Shown here: positions 27,164 through 36,669 of the stretch, piece after piece
Layout of the letters: each line of letters opens with the position of its first letter
How positions within the stretch are numbered: position 1 is the stretch's first letter
From: Planctomycetota bacterium
GTDB taxonomy: Bacteria > Planctomycetota > UBA1135 > GCA-002686595
Assembly: GCA_016795325.1 (NCBI GenBank)
Contig: JAEUHY010000035.1
Coordinates: 1-64,000, forward strand
Direction of reading: 5' to 3'
DNA: 64,000 nt
Notes under the pieces: generated by a model
The model's input: only the letters and a program-made list of their open reading frames with translations
What the model was told of the DNA's origin: nothing
Database searches by the model: none
Translations under genes and position numbers: made by a program

Positions 27164-29079
27164 ACCGTCTCCTTCACCGCGCGCGGCAACTCGATCTCGA
27201 AACGACTGCCGCCGCCTTCGCGTGCCACGCAGCGTGCATCGCCGCCGTGGCTCTGCGCAACCTTGCGCACGAGCGCGAGCCCGAGTCCAACGCCCGGCTG
27301 CTCGCGCGTGAGCTCGTCGCCCAGGCGCTGGAAAGGCTCGAAAATGCGCTCGAATTCCGCCTTCGGAACACCCGGACCGCGGTCGAGCACCGCAAGCACG
27401 ACCCGCTCGCCGCGCGGCTCGATGGCGAGTTCGATGTCGCTGCGCCCGCCGTACTTCGACGCGTTGGTGAGCAGCTCGAACAGCGCGCTGCCGAGCGCGT
27501 CGCGGCTTGCCAGCACTTGCAGGCTCTCGTCGCACGGATGCAACTGCACGCGGATCTGCTTGTCGAGCGCCACGGGCTCGAACTGGCGCAGCGTCTCGAG
27601 CGCGAGTTGGCGCAGCAGCACTTCTTCACGTTCGCGCGGCGCTCCGCCGCCGTCGAGGCGCGCCATCTCGAGCACCGACGAGATCAAACGCGAGAGCCGG
27701 TCGGCTTCAGTGACCGTGCGCGCGCCGAACTCGCGCACCTTGGCCTCCGAAACGCCGCCTTGTTCGAGCAACTCCGCGAGCAATCGAATCGACGCGAGCG
27801 GCGCCTTCAGCTCGTGCGTGACGGCCGCGACGAACTGCTCGCGCTGGTGGGCGGCGCGCGCTTCGCGTTCGAGCGCGCGGATGCCGAGCCACGCGGCGAG
27901 CACGGCCGCGGCGAGCACCGCGAGCGCGAGTGCGACCGTCGTCCACAAACGCTGGCGCGCGGCGCTCCGCGCACTTTCGATGTCGAGGCTGCGCGAGCGC
28001 ACGGTGTACGCGTCGAACGGCGCGGGAAGACGTTCGCTCACGGTGTCCGCGTCGAGTTCGAGTGGCGCTCCGGCCAACGTGCGGCCGGCGCCGTCGACGA
28101 TGCAGGCACCGAAGCCCAGCTCCTGCCACGCGGCGATCTCAGCGCGCGCGAGTGCAGCTTGCGCCAGCGCCGCGCCGCGCAGTGCAACGACGTCGTAGCC
28201 TTCCGCGGTTGCGCTCGCGCGGAGCAGCGCATACTCGGTCTGGTGCGACGCGACGAGCGGGTCGGCGGCGAGTTCGAACCACGCGCGGCCGCGCGGCGCG
28301 CCGCTGGCGAGCCAATTCGAGATTCCCTGGCGCCAACTCGAGCGCAAGCGCCGGCTGAACTGTCGCTGCTGGTCGAGCTCCGTGAGCTCGGCGCAGCGTG
28401 CGGAGTCGCGCGCGCAGAGCGTGTCGAGCGCGAGTTGGGCGAGCACCGCGAGCGTCGCCGGCTCGAGCGACTCGCGCGCCTCCAGCAAGTCGCGCGTCAC
28501 GGACTCGAGCGCTTCGAGCGGATGCCCATCGAGCTCGCTCAGCGACCAGCGCGCCGCGAGCGCGCGCGGAAGTCCGCGTTCGTCCGCGGCCAGCGGATGC
28601 TCTGCAATCAAGCGCGTGAGCGCCGCGCGCGCACGATCGCTGTCGCCGGCGCGGCGCTCGACGGCCGCTGTCGTCGCCAGCGCCCAGGCAACGATTCCAG
28701 GCGAATCGGATCGATCGGTCCATTCGCCGAGCTTGCGCCGCAACTCGCCGAGTTGCCCGTCGCGCTCCAGCGCGTCGACCTGGTCGCGCATGTACGGCGT
28801 GGGGCCGTCTTGAGACAGCCACGCCGTACGTTCGCTGGCCCACGAGCCGTCGCTCGACGCGCGCAGCGCCAGCCGCTCCACGCCGTCGGGTTGCAGCTCG
28901 CGCGCGCTCGCCTCGACGGCTTCCGCGACAGCGCGGGCGAGCGCCATCGACTGGCCGCGCAGGCGTTCTTCGACACGTTCGGCGTCGTTCGAGAGGCCGC
29001 GCACGCCGAGCAGGGCCAGTGACGCCGCGGCGACGATCAGGGCCGTGAACCAGGCGGTGACTCGAGGGCGGCGAGGCAT
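27160..29079 (-). CDS. Sensor histidine kinase with large extracytoplasmic domain
   Basis: The 639-aa protein starts at ATG 29079. A first helix (about 8-27) and a second (about 375-398) enclose an unusually large extracytoplasmic domain of about 340 residues, mostly helical and without a recognised sensor fold. The cytoplasmic part has the H-box THELKAPLASIRLL with His422. The ATPase has the N-box ELLTNASKYG, DRGPGVP and GVGLGLALVRK. It is of the HisKA/HATPase_c type and coupled to the response regulator by GTGA. A perfect hairpin lies 12 bases before its start codon, which is unusual. Confidence 0.9.
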   Translation of the reverse strand: MPRRPRVTAWFTALIVAAASLALLGVRGLSNDAERVEERLRGQSMALARAVAEAVEASARELQPDGVERLALRASSDGSWASERTAWLSQDGPTPYMRDQVDALERDGQLGELRRKLGEWTDRSDSPGIVAWALATTAAVERRAGDSDRARAALTRLIAEHPLAADERGLPRALAARWSLSELDGHPLEALESVTRDLLEARESLEPATLAVLAQLALDTLCARDSARCAELTELDQQRQFSRRLRSSWRQGISNWLASGAPRGRAWFELAADPLVASHQTEYALLRASATAEGYDVVALRGAALAQAALARAEIAAWQELGFGACIVDGAGRTLAGAPLELDADTVSERLPAPFDAYTVRSRSLDIESARSAARQRLWTTVALALAVLAAAVLAAWLGIRALEREARAAHQREQFVAAVTHELKAPLASIRLLAELLEQGGVSEAKVREFGARTVTEADRLSRLISSVLEMARLDGGGAPREREEVLLRQLALETLRQFEPVALDKQIRVQLHPCDESLQVLASRDALGSALFELLTNASKYGGRSDIELAIEPRGERVVLAVLDRGPGVPKAEFERIFEPFQRLGDELTREQPGVGLGLALVRKVAQSHGGDARCVAREGGGSRFEIELPRAVKETV

Positions 29080-29090
29080 GGGAGTGCGTG

Positions 29091-29119
29091 GAAAGACGGC
29101 CGGGGCGCGGCCGTCTTTC
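29091..29119 (-). promoter_or_regulatory. Terminator-like hairpin in the histidine kinase leader
   Basis: GAAAGACGGCC (29091-29101) pairs perfectly with GGCCGTCTTTC (29109-29119) around a 7-base loop. On the minus strand it ends 11 bases before the kinase ATG, where the ribosome would bind. The flanking genes are divergent, so it does not end an upstream gene. It could be an attenuator or a translational control hairpin. Confidence 0.45.
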
Positions 29120-29264
29120 ACGTTAGCTCATCCGCAGCGGCGGGTTCACGAGTAGTGTTCTTGCGCTCCAGACTTTCGTTTGTGGCTCGGACGCGACACA
29201 CGCCCCGTCCTCGCCCGCAGCGGCTAACGTGGAGCGAGGGCCACCGCTCGGCCCGGAGTCGTTC

Positions 29265-29798
29265 ATGCGCAAGCTCGTCTACCAAGTCGCCTGCAGTCTC
29301 GATGGTTACATCGCCGGCCCGAACGGTGAGTACGACTGGATCCCTGAGGACCCCGAGATCGACTTCACCAAGCTCGTGGCGCGCTTCGACACGTTGCTGA
29401 TGGGCCGCACAACGTGGGAGACCGCGGTGACGCAGCCCGACGGGGCGCCGCCGTTCGGGCTCGACACATTCATCGTGTCGACGACGCTCGAACGCGCACC
29501 GCATCCCAAGGCGCAGTTGATCTCGAGCGACGTCGAAGCGCGCGTGGCGCAGCTGAAGGAGCGGCCGGGCAAGGACATTTGGCTCTTCGGCGGCAGCGAA
29601 CTGTTCGGCCACATGTTGGCCGCCAACCTGGTCGACAGCGTCGAGCTCGCGATCGTGCCCCTGATCCTGGGCAGTGGCATCCCGTTCGCGCCGCCCAGCG
29701 AGCAGCGCACGCCGCTCGAGCTCGTCTCCTATCGCATGTACTCGCGCTCGGGGATCGCGCTGCTGCGCTACTCGGTCATCAAGGCCGCGAACCGTTGA
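29265..29798 (+). CDS. Dihydrofolate reductase/RibD C-terminal family protein
   Basis: The 177-aa protein starts at ATG 29265, with CGGAG upstream. It has the family start RKLVYQVACSLDGYIAGPNG, the MGRTTWET motif, and the mid-domain strand DIWLFGGSELFGHML containing the GG of the NADPH-binding region. Members of this family act as NADPH-dependent reductases, but many, as here, have no assigned substrate. It stands alone, 15 bases before the Sel1 protein gene. Confidence 0.88.
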   Translation: MRKLVYQVACSLDGYIAGPNGEYDWIPEDPEIDFTKLVARFDTLLMGRTTWETAVTQPDGAPPFGLDTFIVSTTLERAPHPKAQLISSDVEARVAQLKERPGKDIWLFGGSELFGHMLAANLVDSVELAIVPLILGSGIPFAPPSEQRTPLELVSYRMYSRSGIALLRYSVIKAANR

Positions 29799-29813
29799 CC
29801 ACGTGCGGAAGCG

Positions 29814-30701
29814 ATGGCCTCGTTGCTCGCTGAACGCTGGCGCCGTCTCGTGGACGCGCCGGACAACGACGAGCGCGCGGACGACGTGCTCTGGGACTTG
29901 CATGACCAGGCGCATCGATGCTTCTACGCGCTCGGTGCTGCCGGTGACCGCCGCCGTGCGGTGAAGCTGTACCGCGCCGCGGCCACCGGCGGGCTCGGCG
30001 CGTCCGCCTTCAATCTCGCGGTGTGCCTCGAGTTCGGCCTCGGCGTGCGCCGCGATCTGCGCGCGGCGTTCGCGTGGTATGTGCGGGCGGCGGAATCTGG
30101 CGACGCGCGCGCCAAGATCGCGGTTGCGCAAGCTCTGGTGCAAGGCCGCGGAGTGTGGCGTGATGTTCGGACGGGCATGAGGTTGTTCGCGCGACTTGCT
30201 CGCACCAGCGTGCTCGCGCGCCGCGAATTGGCCGAGTTGTTGCTCGCCGGCGAGTGGGTGCGCCGCGATCGAGCGCGCGCGATGAAGCTTCTGCGGGGCG
30301 GCGTAGCCCTTGGGTCGGCGCGTTGCCGCACCTTGCTAGCGGCCGAGATCCACGATCACGCTCGCGGCGACGCCGAGCGGCGCGCCGCGGTCGCGTTGTG
30401 TCGAACGTCTGCGCGCGCGGGCGACGCGCTCGCCTGTTGGTATCTGTCCCTCGCCTACGAAACCGGCTCTGGCGTGCGGGAAAGCGAGCAGCGCTGCATC
30501 GCATGGCTCGAGCGTGGCGCCAAACTCGAGCAGCACTACCTTGAAGCCCACTACGACGCCGCGCTCGAACTCGCCGAGCGCTACGAACTCGGGCGGGGAG
30601 TTTCGCGGAGCTTGCGGCGTGCACGGCAAATCCTCCGCGCTGCCGCCGTCGACGGGTCCGAGGGCGCTCGTAGGGAGTTGGCGCGGCTAGGCGCCAAGTG
30701 A
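29814..30701 (+). CDS. Sel1-repeat protein
   Basis: The 295-aa protein consists of Sel1-like (TPR-related) helix pairs. The clearest repeats are AFNLAVCLEFGLGVRRDLRA (about 64-83), AKIAVAQALVQGRGVWRD, and WYLSLAYETGSGVRESEQR. There is no signal peptide, so it is cytoplasmic. Such proteins act as adaptors; a partner cannot be assigned. It has no methionine-rich or catalytic segment. The start at ATG 29814 lies 15 bases after the RibD-like gene, so the two may form one transcript. Confidence 0.8.
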   Translation: MASLLAERWRRLVDAPDNDERADDVLWDLHDQAHRCFYALGAAGDRRRAVKLYRAAATGGLGASAFNLAVCLEFGLGVRRDLRAAFAWYVRAAESGDARAKIAVAQALVQGRGVWRDVRTGMRLFARLARTSVLARRELAELLLAGEWVRRDRARAMKLLRGGVALGSARCRTLLAAEIHDHARGDAERRAAVALCRTSARAGDALACWYLSLAYETGSGVRESEQRCIAWLERGAKLEQHYLEAHYDAALELAERYELGRGVSRSLRRARQILRAAAVDGSEGARRELARLGAK

Positions 30702-30708
30702 GCGGCCG

Positions 30709-30737
30709 CGCGCCGCGTATTCGCCAGGCGCGGCGCG
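30709..30737 (+). terminator. Possible hairpin terminator after the Sel1 gene
   Basis: CGCGCCGCG (30709-30717) pairs with CGCGGCGCG (30729-30737) around an 11-base loop, eight bases after the Sel1 stop. There is no T-tract. The remaining intergenic DNA to 30931 shows no gene and probably holds the esterase promoter. Confidence 0.35.
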
Positions 30738-30931
30738 ACTCGCGTCGGTCGAACGGTGCACAGGGCAGCGGCCGGAGGCTGCTTCGCGTGAATCGGACGC
30801 CGTCGGTGGCGCGTCGCTGTGCCGAAACGGACCGCACGGCGTAGCTTGAATCGATGTCGCGCAAGGCGTGGCGGTGCGCCCGCGGCGCCGCGGTTGCTGA
30901 GCGGGAATTCGAGCTCGTGCTTCCAACACCC

Positions 30932-32245
30932 ATGGCGCTTCGTCGGCTTCTCGCGTTCGTCTTCGCTCTCGCGTGTGCTGTGCCGCACGTTCGTGCGCAG
31001 GCGTCGCTGGCGGAGGAGCTCGAGCGCTTGGTCGATCTGCCGAGCGCCGCGGAGCGCAAACAGGCGGCGCGGGCGCTGGCGGAGCGCTGTGCGGCGCGCG
31101 TCGGCGAACTCGAGGCGGCGGCACGCACGTTCGGGCGTTTCGAGGCGCTCGCGAGCGGCGTCGAGCAGGTCGCGGTCGAACTGCGCGTCGGTGCGCAGAG
31201 CGAAACGACGGAGCTGTCGCTGTACGTGCCGGCGAGCTACACGCCCGAGCGCGCGGCGCCGCTGCTGCTCGCGTTCCACGGCACGGGCGGGCGCGGCCAG
31301 GACGTGCTCGGAATGTGGCGGCGCATCGCCGACGAGAGCGGAATGCTCGTGCTCGCGCCGACCGAGGCGGGCCCGAACGTCGGCTACCGCTTCTCGGAGC
31401 GCGAGCGGCTCGCGGCTCTCGCGGCGCTGCGCTGGGTGCGGCGGCGCGCGAACGTCGACGAGAACCGCGTCTTCGCGACGGGCGTCAGCCGCGGCGGCCA
31501 TCTCGCGTGGGACCTCGCGCTGCGGTTTCCCGACGTGTTCGCCGGCATCGCGCCGATGATCGGCGGTCCGCGCATCACGCTGCAGGACGGGCAGAACAAC
31601 TTGCGCTACTGCGAGAACGTGGTGGGGCTCGCGATTCGCGACCTGCAGGGCGCGAAGGACGACCCGGCGCTGGTGTGGAGCGTGCAGACGATCTTCGACA
31701 AGCTCGGGCGCCTGAACGCGCTCGATGCACAGCTCGTGTTGCACGAAAACCTGGGGCACTCCTTCGACATGAGCGCTGTCGAGTGGGGCGCGTTCCTCGG
31801 CGCAAAACGCCGCGCTCCTCGGCCGGAGCGCGTCGTGCGGGCGAGCGCGCGCGAGCACGAGGGCCGCGCCTTTTGGGTCGAAGTGCTCGAGCACGGCCCC
31901 AACGTGAAGGAGGACTTCACGCCGAAGGTTTCGGCGGCGGGCTGGGCGAGCAAGAGCGAGAACGAGAAGCGCCTCTACCTCATCGCCGAGGCCGAAAAAC
32001 GCACGGCACGGCTGCAGGTGGAGCGCGGAGCGGGCGGGCGATACTCGGCGACGTCGACGAGCGTGAAGCGTTGGCGCATCCTGCTCGAGGCGCAGGATCT
32101 CGACGCCAAACAAGAGCTGGTCGTGACCTGGAACGGAGACTCGAACAAACAACGTCCGCGGCCGTCGGCGTTCGTGCTCCTGGAGGAGTTCGCCGAGCGC
32201 TTCGACCGCACGTTCGTGCCCGTCGCGGAGCTGCAGCTGCGCTGA
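30932..32245 (+). CDS. Exported alpha/beta hydrolase esterase (PHB depolymerase/feruloyl-esterase-like)
   Basis: The 437-aa protein starts at ATG 30932, giving a signal peptide ending near VRAQ (residue 22); an upstream in-frame ATG at 30854 would hide this signal. The hydrolase fold runs from about 85: LLLAFHGTGGRG forms the oxyanion turn, and the nucleophile elbow is GVSRGGH with Ser186. A candidate catalytic His lies in LGHSFDM, near residue 277. The C-terminal 150 residues form a beta-rich extra domain. The substrate is unknown. It is monocistronic or followed by the hypothetical gene at 32299. Confidence 0.82.
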   Translation: MALRRLLAFVFALACAVPHVRAQASLAEELERLVDLPSAAERKQAARALAERCAARVGELEAAARTFGRFEALASGVEQVAVELRVGAQSETTELSLYVPASYTPERAAPLLLAFHGTGGRGQDVLGMWRRIADESGMLVLAPTEAGPNVGYRFSERERLAALAALRWVRRRANVDENRVFATGVSRGGHLAWDLALRFPDVFAGIAPMIGGPRITLQDGQNNLRYCENVVGLAIRDLQGAKDDPALVWSVQTIFDKLGRLNALDAQLVLHENLGHSFDMSAVEWGAFLGAKRRAPRPERVVRASAREHEGRAFWVEVLEHGPNVKEDFTPKVSAAGWASKSENEKRLYLIAEAEKRTARLQVERGAGGRYSATSTSVKRWRILLEAQDLDAKQELVVTWNGDSNKQRPRPSAFVLLEEFAERFDRTFVPVAELQLR

Positions 32246-32298
32246 GCTGAACCCGACGTCGGAGTGAACCGGCGGGGTGCGGTTGCGTTGCTCGGGCC

Positions 32299-33366
32299 AT
32301 GCTGCTCGCACTCGCCGCCGCCACGCTCTGCGCGCTGAATCAGGGACCCACGCGCGAGGAGCTCGCCTCCGATCTGCAGGCCATGCGGCACGGGCGCCCT
32401 GGGCAGGCAGAGTTCGATGCGGCGGCGCCGAGCCTGGGCGCGCTGCTCGAGTCGCAGGACGAGGCGCTCGTGGCGGGCGCCGCGTACCTCGTCGGAGTGC
32501 ACGATTTCGAGGGCTACGCGGAGCTGCTCGTCGAGGTTTTGCGCAGAGACGCCCAGCGCCCGGTGGAGGCGCCGAAACGCGCTCGGCTCCACGCGCTCGA
32601 CGCGCTCGCGCAGCTGGGTCGATCGGCGCCGCCGGATGTGCTGCTCGGCTGCTGCACCAGCGAGTGCGCGTCCGCGGTCTACGCCATGCTGGCGCGCGAG
32701 CAAGACGCTGAGCGCAGAGCCGCTGGTTTGGCGCGCTTGGTGGCGCTCGGTTTACGCAGCGAGCCAGCGCACTGGGCGGCGCTCGTCGACCTCACGCTGC
32801 TCCGCGAGCCTCGAGCGCTCGGCGATCTGCTCCACGGCGAAGCGTGGGAGCTCGAACTCGACGTCGTCGATCCGGGCGCCCACCACGGCTCGAGTTCGCA
32901 CACTTCGGGCTTCGGCTACGCGGCGGCGCGCTGGCCGCCGCACGTGAGCTACTCGATCCGACTTCCGGACCTGAACTCGCAGTTGCGGAGCGCGGAAATC
33001 CGCCGCGTAGAGGTCGCTGCGGGCTGCCGCAGCATGTCGACGACGAGCGTGCCGCGACTGGGCTGGCGCCTGCGGCTGTTGCGGGAGTTCGCGCCCTCAG
33101 CGCCTTTGAGCGCCGCCGAGTTCAAGGCGCGCGTCGAGTTCGACAATGCGGAGCAGGTGCTCGAAGCAGTTGAGGCGCACGTCGCGCGTGTGCGCGCCCG
33201 GATCGCGGCGCTCGTCAACGACCTGGCGGCCACGAAGCTCGTGGACCCGGCCGCCGTGAACGCGAAGCTGCGCTTCCAAGTCGCGGTGAAGGACTTGCGG
33301 GCTGCGGATCTTGCACCGCTGCCGCACCTCGCCAACCGCGGCGATGTGACGTTCCGCGTTCGCTGA
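32299..33366 (+). CDS. Exported hypothetical protein with HEAT-like N-terminal helices
   Basis: The 355-aa protein starts at ATG 32299 with a short hydrophobic leader (LLALAAATLCAL). Residues 40-180 are paired helices resembling degenerate HEAT repeats. A beta-rich, partly His/Ser-rich stretch follows near 195-210 (HHGSSSHTSG), and then a helical C-terminus. No known family or catalytic motif is visible. It lies 53 bases downstream of the esterase gene in the same orientation and may be cotranscribed. A weak GACCGG/CCGGTC hairpin occurs downstream near 33380-33403, before the convergent transporter gene. Confidence 0.65.
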   Translation: MLLALAAATLCALNQGPTREELASDLQAMRHGRPGQAEFDAAAPSLGALLESQDEALVAGAAYLVGVHDFEGYAELLVEVLRRDAQRPVEAPKRARLHALDALAQLGRSAPPDVLLGCCTSECASAVYAMLAREQDAERRAAGLARLVALGLRSEPAHWAALVDLTLLREPRALGDLLHGEAWELELDVVDPGAHHGSSSHTSGFGYAAARWPPHVSYSIRLPDLNSQLRSAEIRRVEVAAGCRSMSTTSVPRLGWRLRLLREFAPSAPLSAAEFKARVEFDNAEQVLEAVEAHVARVRARIAALVNDLAATKLVDPAAVNAKLRFQVAVKDLRAADLAPLPHLANRGDVTFRVR

Positions 33367-33438
33367 GCTCACCTCGCGCACCGACCGGAGCTTGCGCCGG
33401 TCCGCAACACGCCACGGCTTGGGCGCCGAATCCGCGGC

Positions 33439-35235
33439 TCACGCCGCGACCAACGGCCAAACGAGCGGAACCACAGTGAGCGTGACCGCCATCGTCACCA
33501 GGTCGAGCGGAACGCCGAGCTTGAGGAAGTCAGTGAAGCGGTAGCCGCCGGGGCCGTAGACCATCAGGTTCGTCTGGTAGCCGAAGGGCGTCGCGAAGCC
33601 GCAGGAGGCGGCGATCATGATCGCGACCAGGAACGGGTGGTAGTCGAGTCCCAGGCTCTTCGCCGTGGCCATCGCGATCGGGTACATGAGCGCCGCGGTC
33701 GCGTTGTTGGACAAGAGCTCCGTGAGGAGCATCGTCGTGGCGTAGATCGTGGCGAGCACGAGCCAGGGATGATCGCTTCCGATGGCTTCGACCGCGCCGC
33801 TCGCGATGCTCGCAGCGAGCCCCGTGCTGCGCATCGTCTCGCCGATGCCCAGCGCGGCGGCGATCGTCACGAGCACTTCCCAGTCGATGCTGCGGCGCGC
33901 GTCGGTCGTGTTGCAGCAGCCGGTGAGCAGCATGGCGCCCGCTGCGATCAGTCCCGCGTGGACCATCGGCAGCCATTCGAAGCCCGCGACGACGACCAGC
34001 GCGAGCAGGAGCCCGATCGCAATCCAGGCCTTTTCGTGGCCCGGAGGGCTCGAGTCTTCGAGGCGCGACACGAGGAAGAAGTCCTTCGAGTTGCGCTGCT
34101 GGTCGTGGAAGCTCGGATGCGCCTCGAGCAGGAGCTGGTCGCCCGGCTCGAGCACGATGTCGCCGATCTTCTTGTGGATGCGCTGCCCCGAACGCGCCAC
34201 GGCGATCACCGCGGCGTTGTAGACCGAGCGGAACTTGCCGTCGCGGATCGTCATGCCGATCAGCGGGCAGTGGTTCGACACGACCGCTTCGATCATGCAG
34301 CGCTCCGAGCGCGGCGCGTCGAGCTTGAACACCTGGTTGGTGGCCGGCCGCAACCCGCGCACTTTGCGCAGCTCGACGACCGAGTCGACGATGCCCACGA
34401 ACACCAGCCGGTCGCCGGCCTGCAGCACTTCGGTCGAGGCGACGGCGGGCAGCACCTTCGCGCCGCGCTCGATCTCGGCCAAGTACACGCCCGGCAGCCC
34501 GCGCAGGCCGGCTTCTTCGATGCTCTTGCCGATCAGCGGACTGCCCGGCTCGAGCTCCATCTCGGTCGTGTATTCGCGCGGGTCGCTCGACGCGCTCAAG
34601 GTCGGTTTGCGATCCGGCAGCAGCCAGCGGCTCGTAACGAGGATGAACAGGATGCCGACCACGGTCGCCGGCACGGCGACCCACGAGAGGTCGAACATGC
34701 CGAGCGCGTCGCGATTGCCCGTCTCCGCGACGACGAGGCCGTACACGACCATGTTCGTGCTCGTGCCGATCAGCGTGCAGGTGCCGCCGAGGATCGTCGC
34801 GAACGAGAGCGGCATGAACAGCTTGCCCGGCGCGATGCCCGTGCGCTTGCACAGGTCGGACAGCACCGGCATGAACATCGCCACGATCGGCGTGTTGTTG
34901 AGGAACGCCGACAAGCCGGCGCAGGGGATCATCAGTCGCGCCTGCGCCGCGGCGGCGGACTTCGGGCGGCCCAGCAGCGGGCGCGTCAGCAGGCTCATCG
35001 CGCCCGTGCGCGAGAGGCCGACCACGACGACGTAGAGCACCGCGACGGTGATCACAGCTTCGTTGCCCAGTCCGGCGACGAGCTTGCCGGCGCTGGGGAA
35101 CTTGTCCGAGAACAGCCCGGCGGTCATGAACACGCCGACCACCGCCAACATGACCATGTCGGTGGCGAGGTTGCGCGCCAGGGCGGCGACCATCAGGGCC
35201 AGCACGGCCAGCGTGAACCAGGATTCCCAAGTCAT
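33439..35235 (-). CDS. SLC13/ArsB-like transporter with two RCK_C (TrkA-C) domains
   Basis: The 598-aa protein starts at ATG 35235. It has two membrane halves with the hairpin motifs FLNNTPIVAMFMPV and LLSNNATAALMYP typical of DASS-type anion transporters. The cytoplasmic middle has two RCK_C-like domains (near 210-290 and 300-385, with PLIGKSIEEAGLRGLPGVYL and LEPGDQLLLE). Such proteins move sulfate, dicarboxylates or similar anions with Na+. The substrate is not resolvable here. It is the last gene of the leftward series below the CoA-transferase gene. Confidence 0.9.
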   Translation of the reverse strand: MTWESWFTLAVLALMVAALARNLATDMVMLAVVGVFMTAGLFSDKFPSAGKLVAGLGNEAVITVAVLYVVVVGLSRTGAMSLLTRPLLGRPKSAAAAQARLMIPCAGLSAFLNNTPIVAMFMPVLSDLCKRTGIAPGKLFMPLSFATILGGTCTLIGTSTNMVVYGLVVAETGNRDALGMFDLSWVAVPATVVGILFILVTSRWLLPDRKPTLSASSDPREYTTEMELEPGSPLIGKSIEEAGLRGLPGVYLAEIERGAKVLPAVASTEVLQAGDRLVFVGIVDSVVELRKVRGLRPATNQVFKLDAPRSERCMIEAVVSNHCPLIGMTIRDGKFRSVYNAAVIAVARSGQRIHKKIGDIVLEPGDQLLLEAHPSFHDQQRNSKDFFLVSRLEDSSPPGHEKAWIAIGLLLALVVVAGFEWLPMVHAGLIAAGAMLLTGCCNTTDARRSIDWEVLVTIAAALGIGETMRSTGLAASIASGAVEAIGSDHPWLVLATIYATTMLLTELLSNNATAALMYPIAMATAKSLGLDYHPFLVAIMIAASCGFATPFGYQTNLMVYGPGGYRFTDFLKLGVPLDLVTMAVTLTVVPLVWPLVAA

Positions 35236-35325
35236 GGGGGCGGGCAATCTATCGGACCGCTGTGCGCGATGCTTGTGCGCGGCGCGGACCTGGGAGGCAC
35301 GGTTTGGAACTGCCGTCCGCGCAAC

Positions 35326-36631
35326 TCAAGCGCGCACGCGACGCAGCCGAAACAGCGCCTCGGTCAACTCCGCGCGGAAATCCGGGTGCGCGATCGAGAT
35401 CAGTTCGCGTGCGCGCTCGACCAGGCTGCGGCCGTGCAGGTTCACGGCGCCGAACTCGGTGACGACCCACTGCACGTGTCCGCGCGTCGTGACCACTCCG
35501 GCCCCGGGGCGTGAGCTCGGGCACGATGCGCGAGAGCGAGCCGCGGGCCGCCGTCGACGGCAGCGCGAGGATCGCCTTGCCGTCCTTGGAAAGCGCGGCG
35601 CCACGCATGAAGTCGACTTGGCCGCCGATTCCCGAATAGATGCGGTGACCGATCGAGTCGGCGCAGACCTGCCCGCTGAGGTCGATCTGCAGCGCGGAGT
35701 TGATCGCGACCGTGCGTTCGTTGCGCCGGATCAGCGCGGTGTCGTTGGTGCGATCGCAGCCATGGAACTCGACCAGCGGGTTGTCGTCGACGAAGTCGTA
35801 CACGCGCCGGCTGCCGACGACGAAGCTCGTGACGCAGCGCCCCGGATGCACGCTCTTGAAGCGGTTGGTGATCGCGCCGCTCTCGAACAGCTCGACCAAG
35901 CGGTCGGAGAACATCTCGGTGTGCACGCCCAGGTCGCGCTTGCCCTTCAAACGCGCGAGCACCGCGTCGGGGATCGCGCCGATTCCCATCTGCAGGCACG
36001 AGCGGTCTTCGACCAGCGCGGCGACCAGCTCGCCGATGTGCGCCTCGACCTCGGACTCGGGTTGTGGAGCGCCGCCGTACAGCGAGCGCGAGGTGTGCAG
36101 GAACGCGCGCACGCGCTCGAGAGGAACCACGCTGGCGCCGTGCGTGCGCGGCATGTGCGTGTTGATCTCGCACAGCAGCAACGGCGCGTGGTCGGCCGCG
36201 GCGCGCGCCGCGTCGACCGAGACCCCGAGCGAACACAGCCCGTGGCCGTCCGGCGGGGAGAGTTGGAGCAGCGCCGCGTCGAGTCGGATCGCACCGCTTG
36301 TGAAGAGCGCCGGAATGTCCGACAGAAAGACCGGCACGTAGTCGGCGCGACCGTCTTCGATCGCCTGGCGCACGTTGGCGCCGGTGAACAGCGACACGGA
36401 GCGGAACCGACCGGCGTGCTCCGGTGCGACGAAAGGCGCCGGCCCCTCGGTGTGCAGGTGGTAGAGCGTCACGCCTTCCAGGTCGGTGCGGCGCACCAAC
36501 GCTTCGATCAGCGGCGTGGGGGTGGCGGCGCCGCCGTGCAGGAACACGTGCATGCCGCTGCGCAGAGGCGCGACAACTTCGTCCGCCGTGAGCGCACGGC
36601 TGGCCCAGTCGAGCGAGGTCGAGACGTTCAT
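35326..36631 (-). pseudogene. Acetyl-CoA hydrolase/4-hydroxybutyrate CoA-transferase family, one frameshift
   Basis: The gene starts at ATG 36631 (MNVSTSLDW). Residues 1-375 are a good acetyl-CoA hydrolase/transferase (FLHGGAATPTPLIEALV, GIGAIPDAVLARL, and GIGGQVDFMRGAALS late). The frame breaks after RIVPELTP at 35502-35510, where CCCCGGGG appears; dropping one G restores GAGVVTTRGHVQWVVTEFGA and the natural C-terminus to the TGA at 35326. Without the shift the intact product would be about 434 aa. A single-base homopolymer change suggests either an assembly error or a recent loss. The CoA ester substrate is unknown. It belongs to the leftward series with the FAD, DUF3253 and GNAT genes. Confidence 0.85.
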
Positions 36632-36669
36632 CGTGCGCGCAGTCTGGCGCCGCGTGGCGCCGTCGCGCT

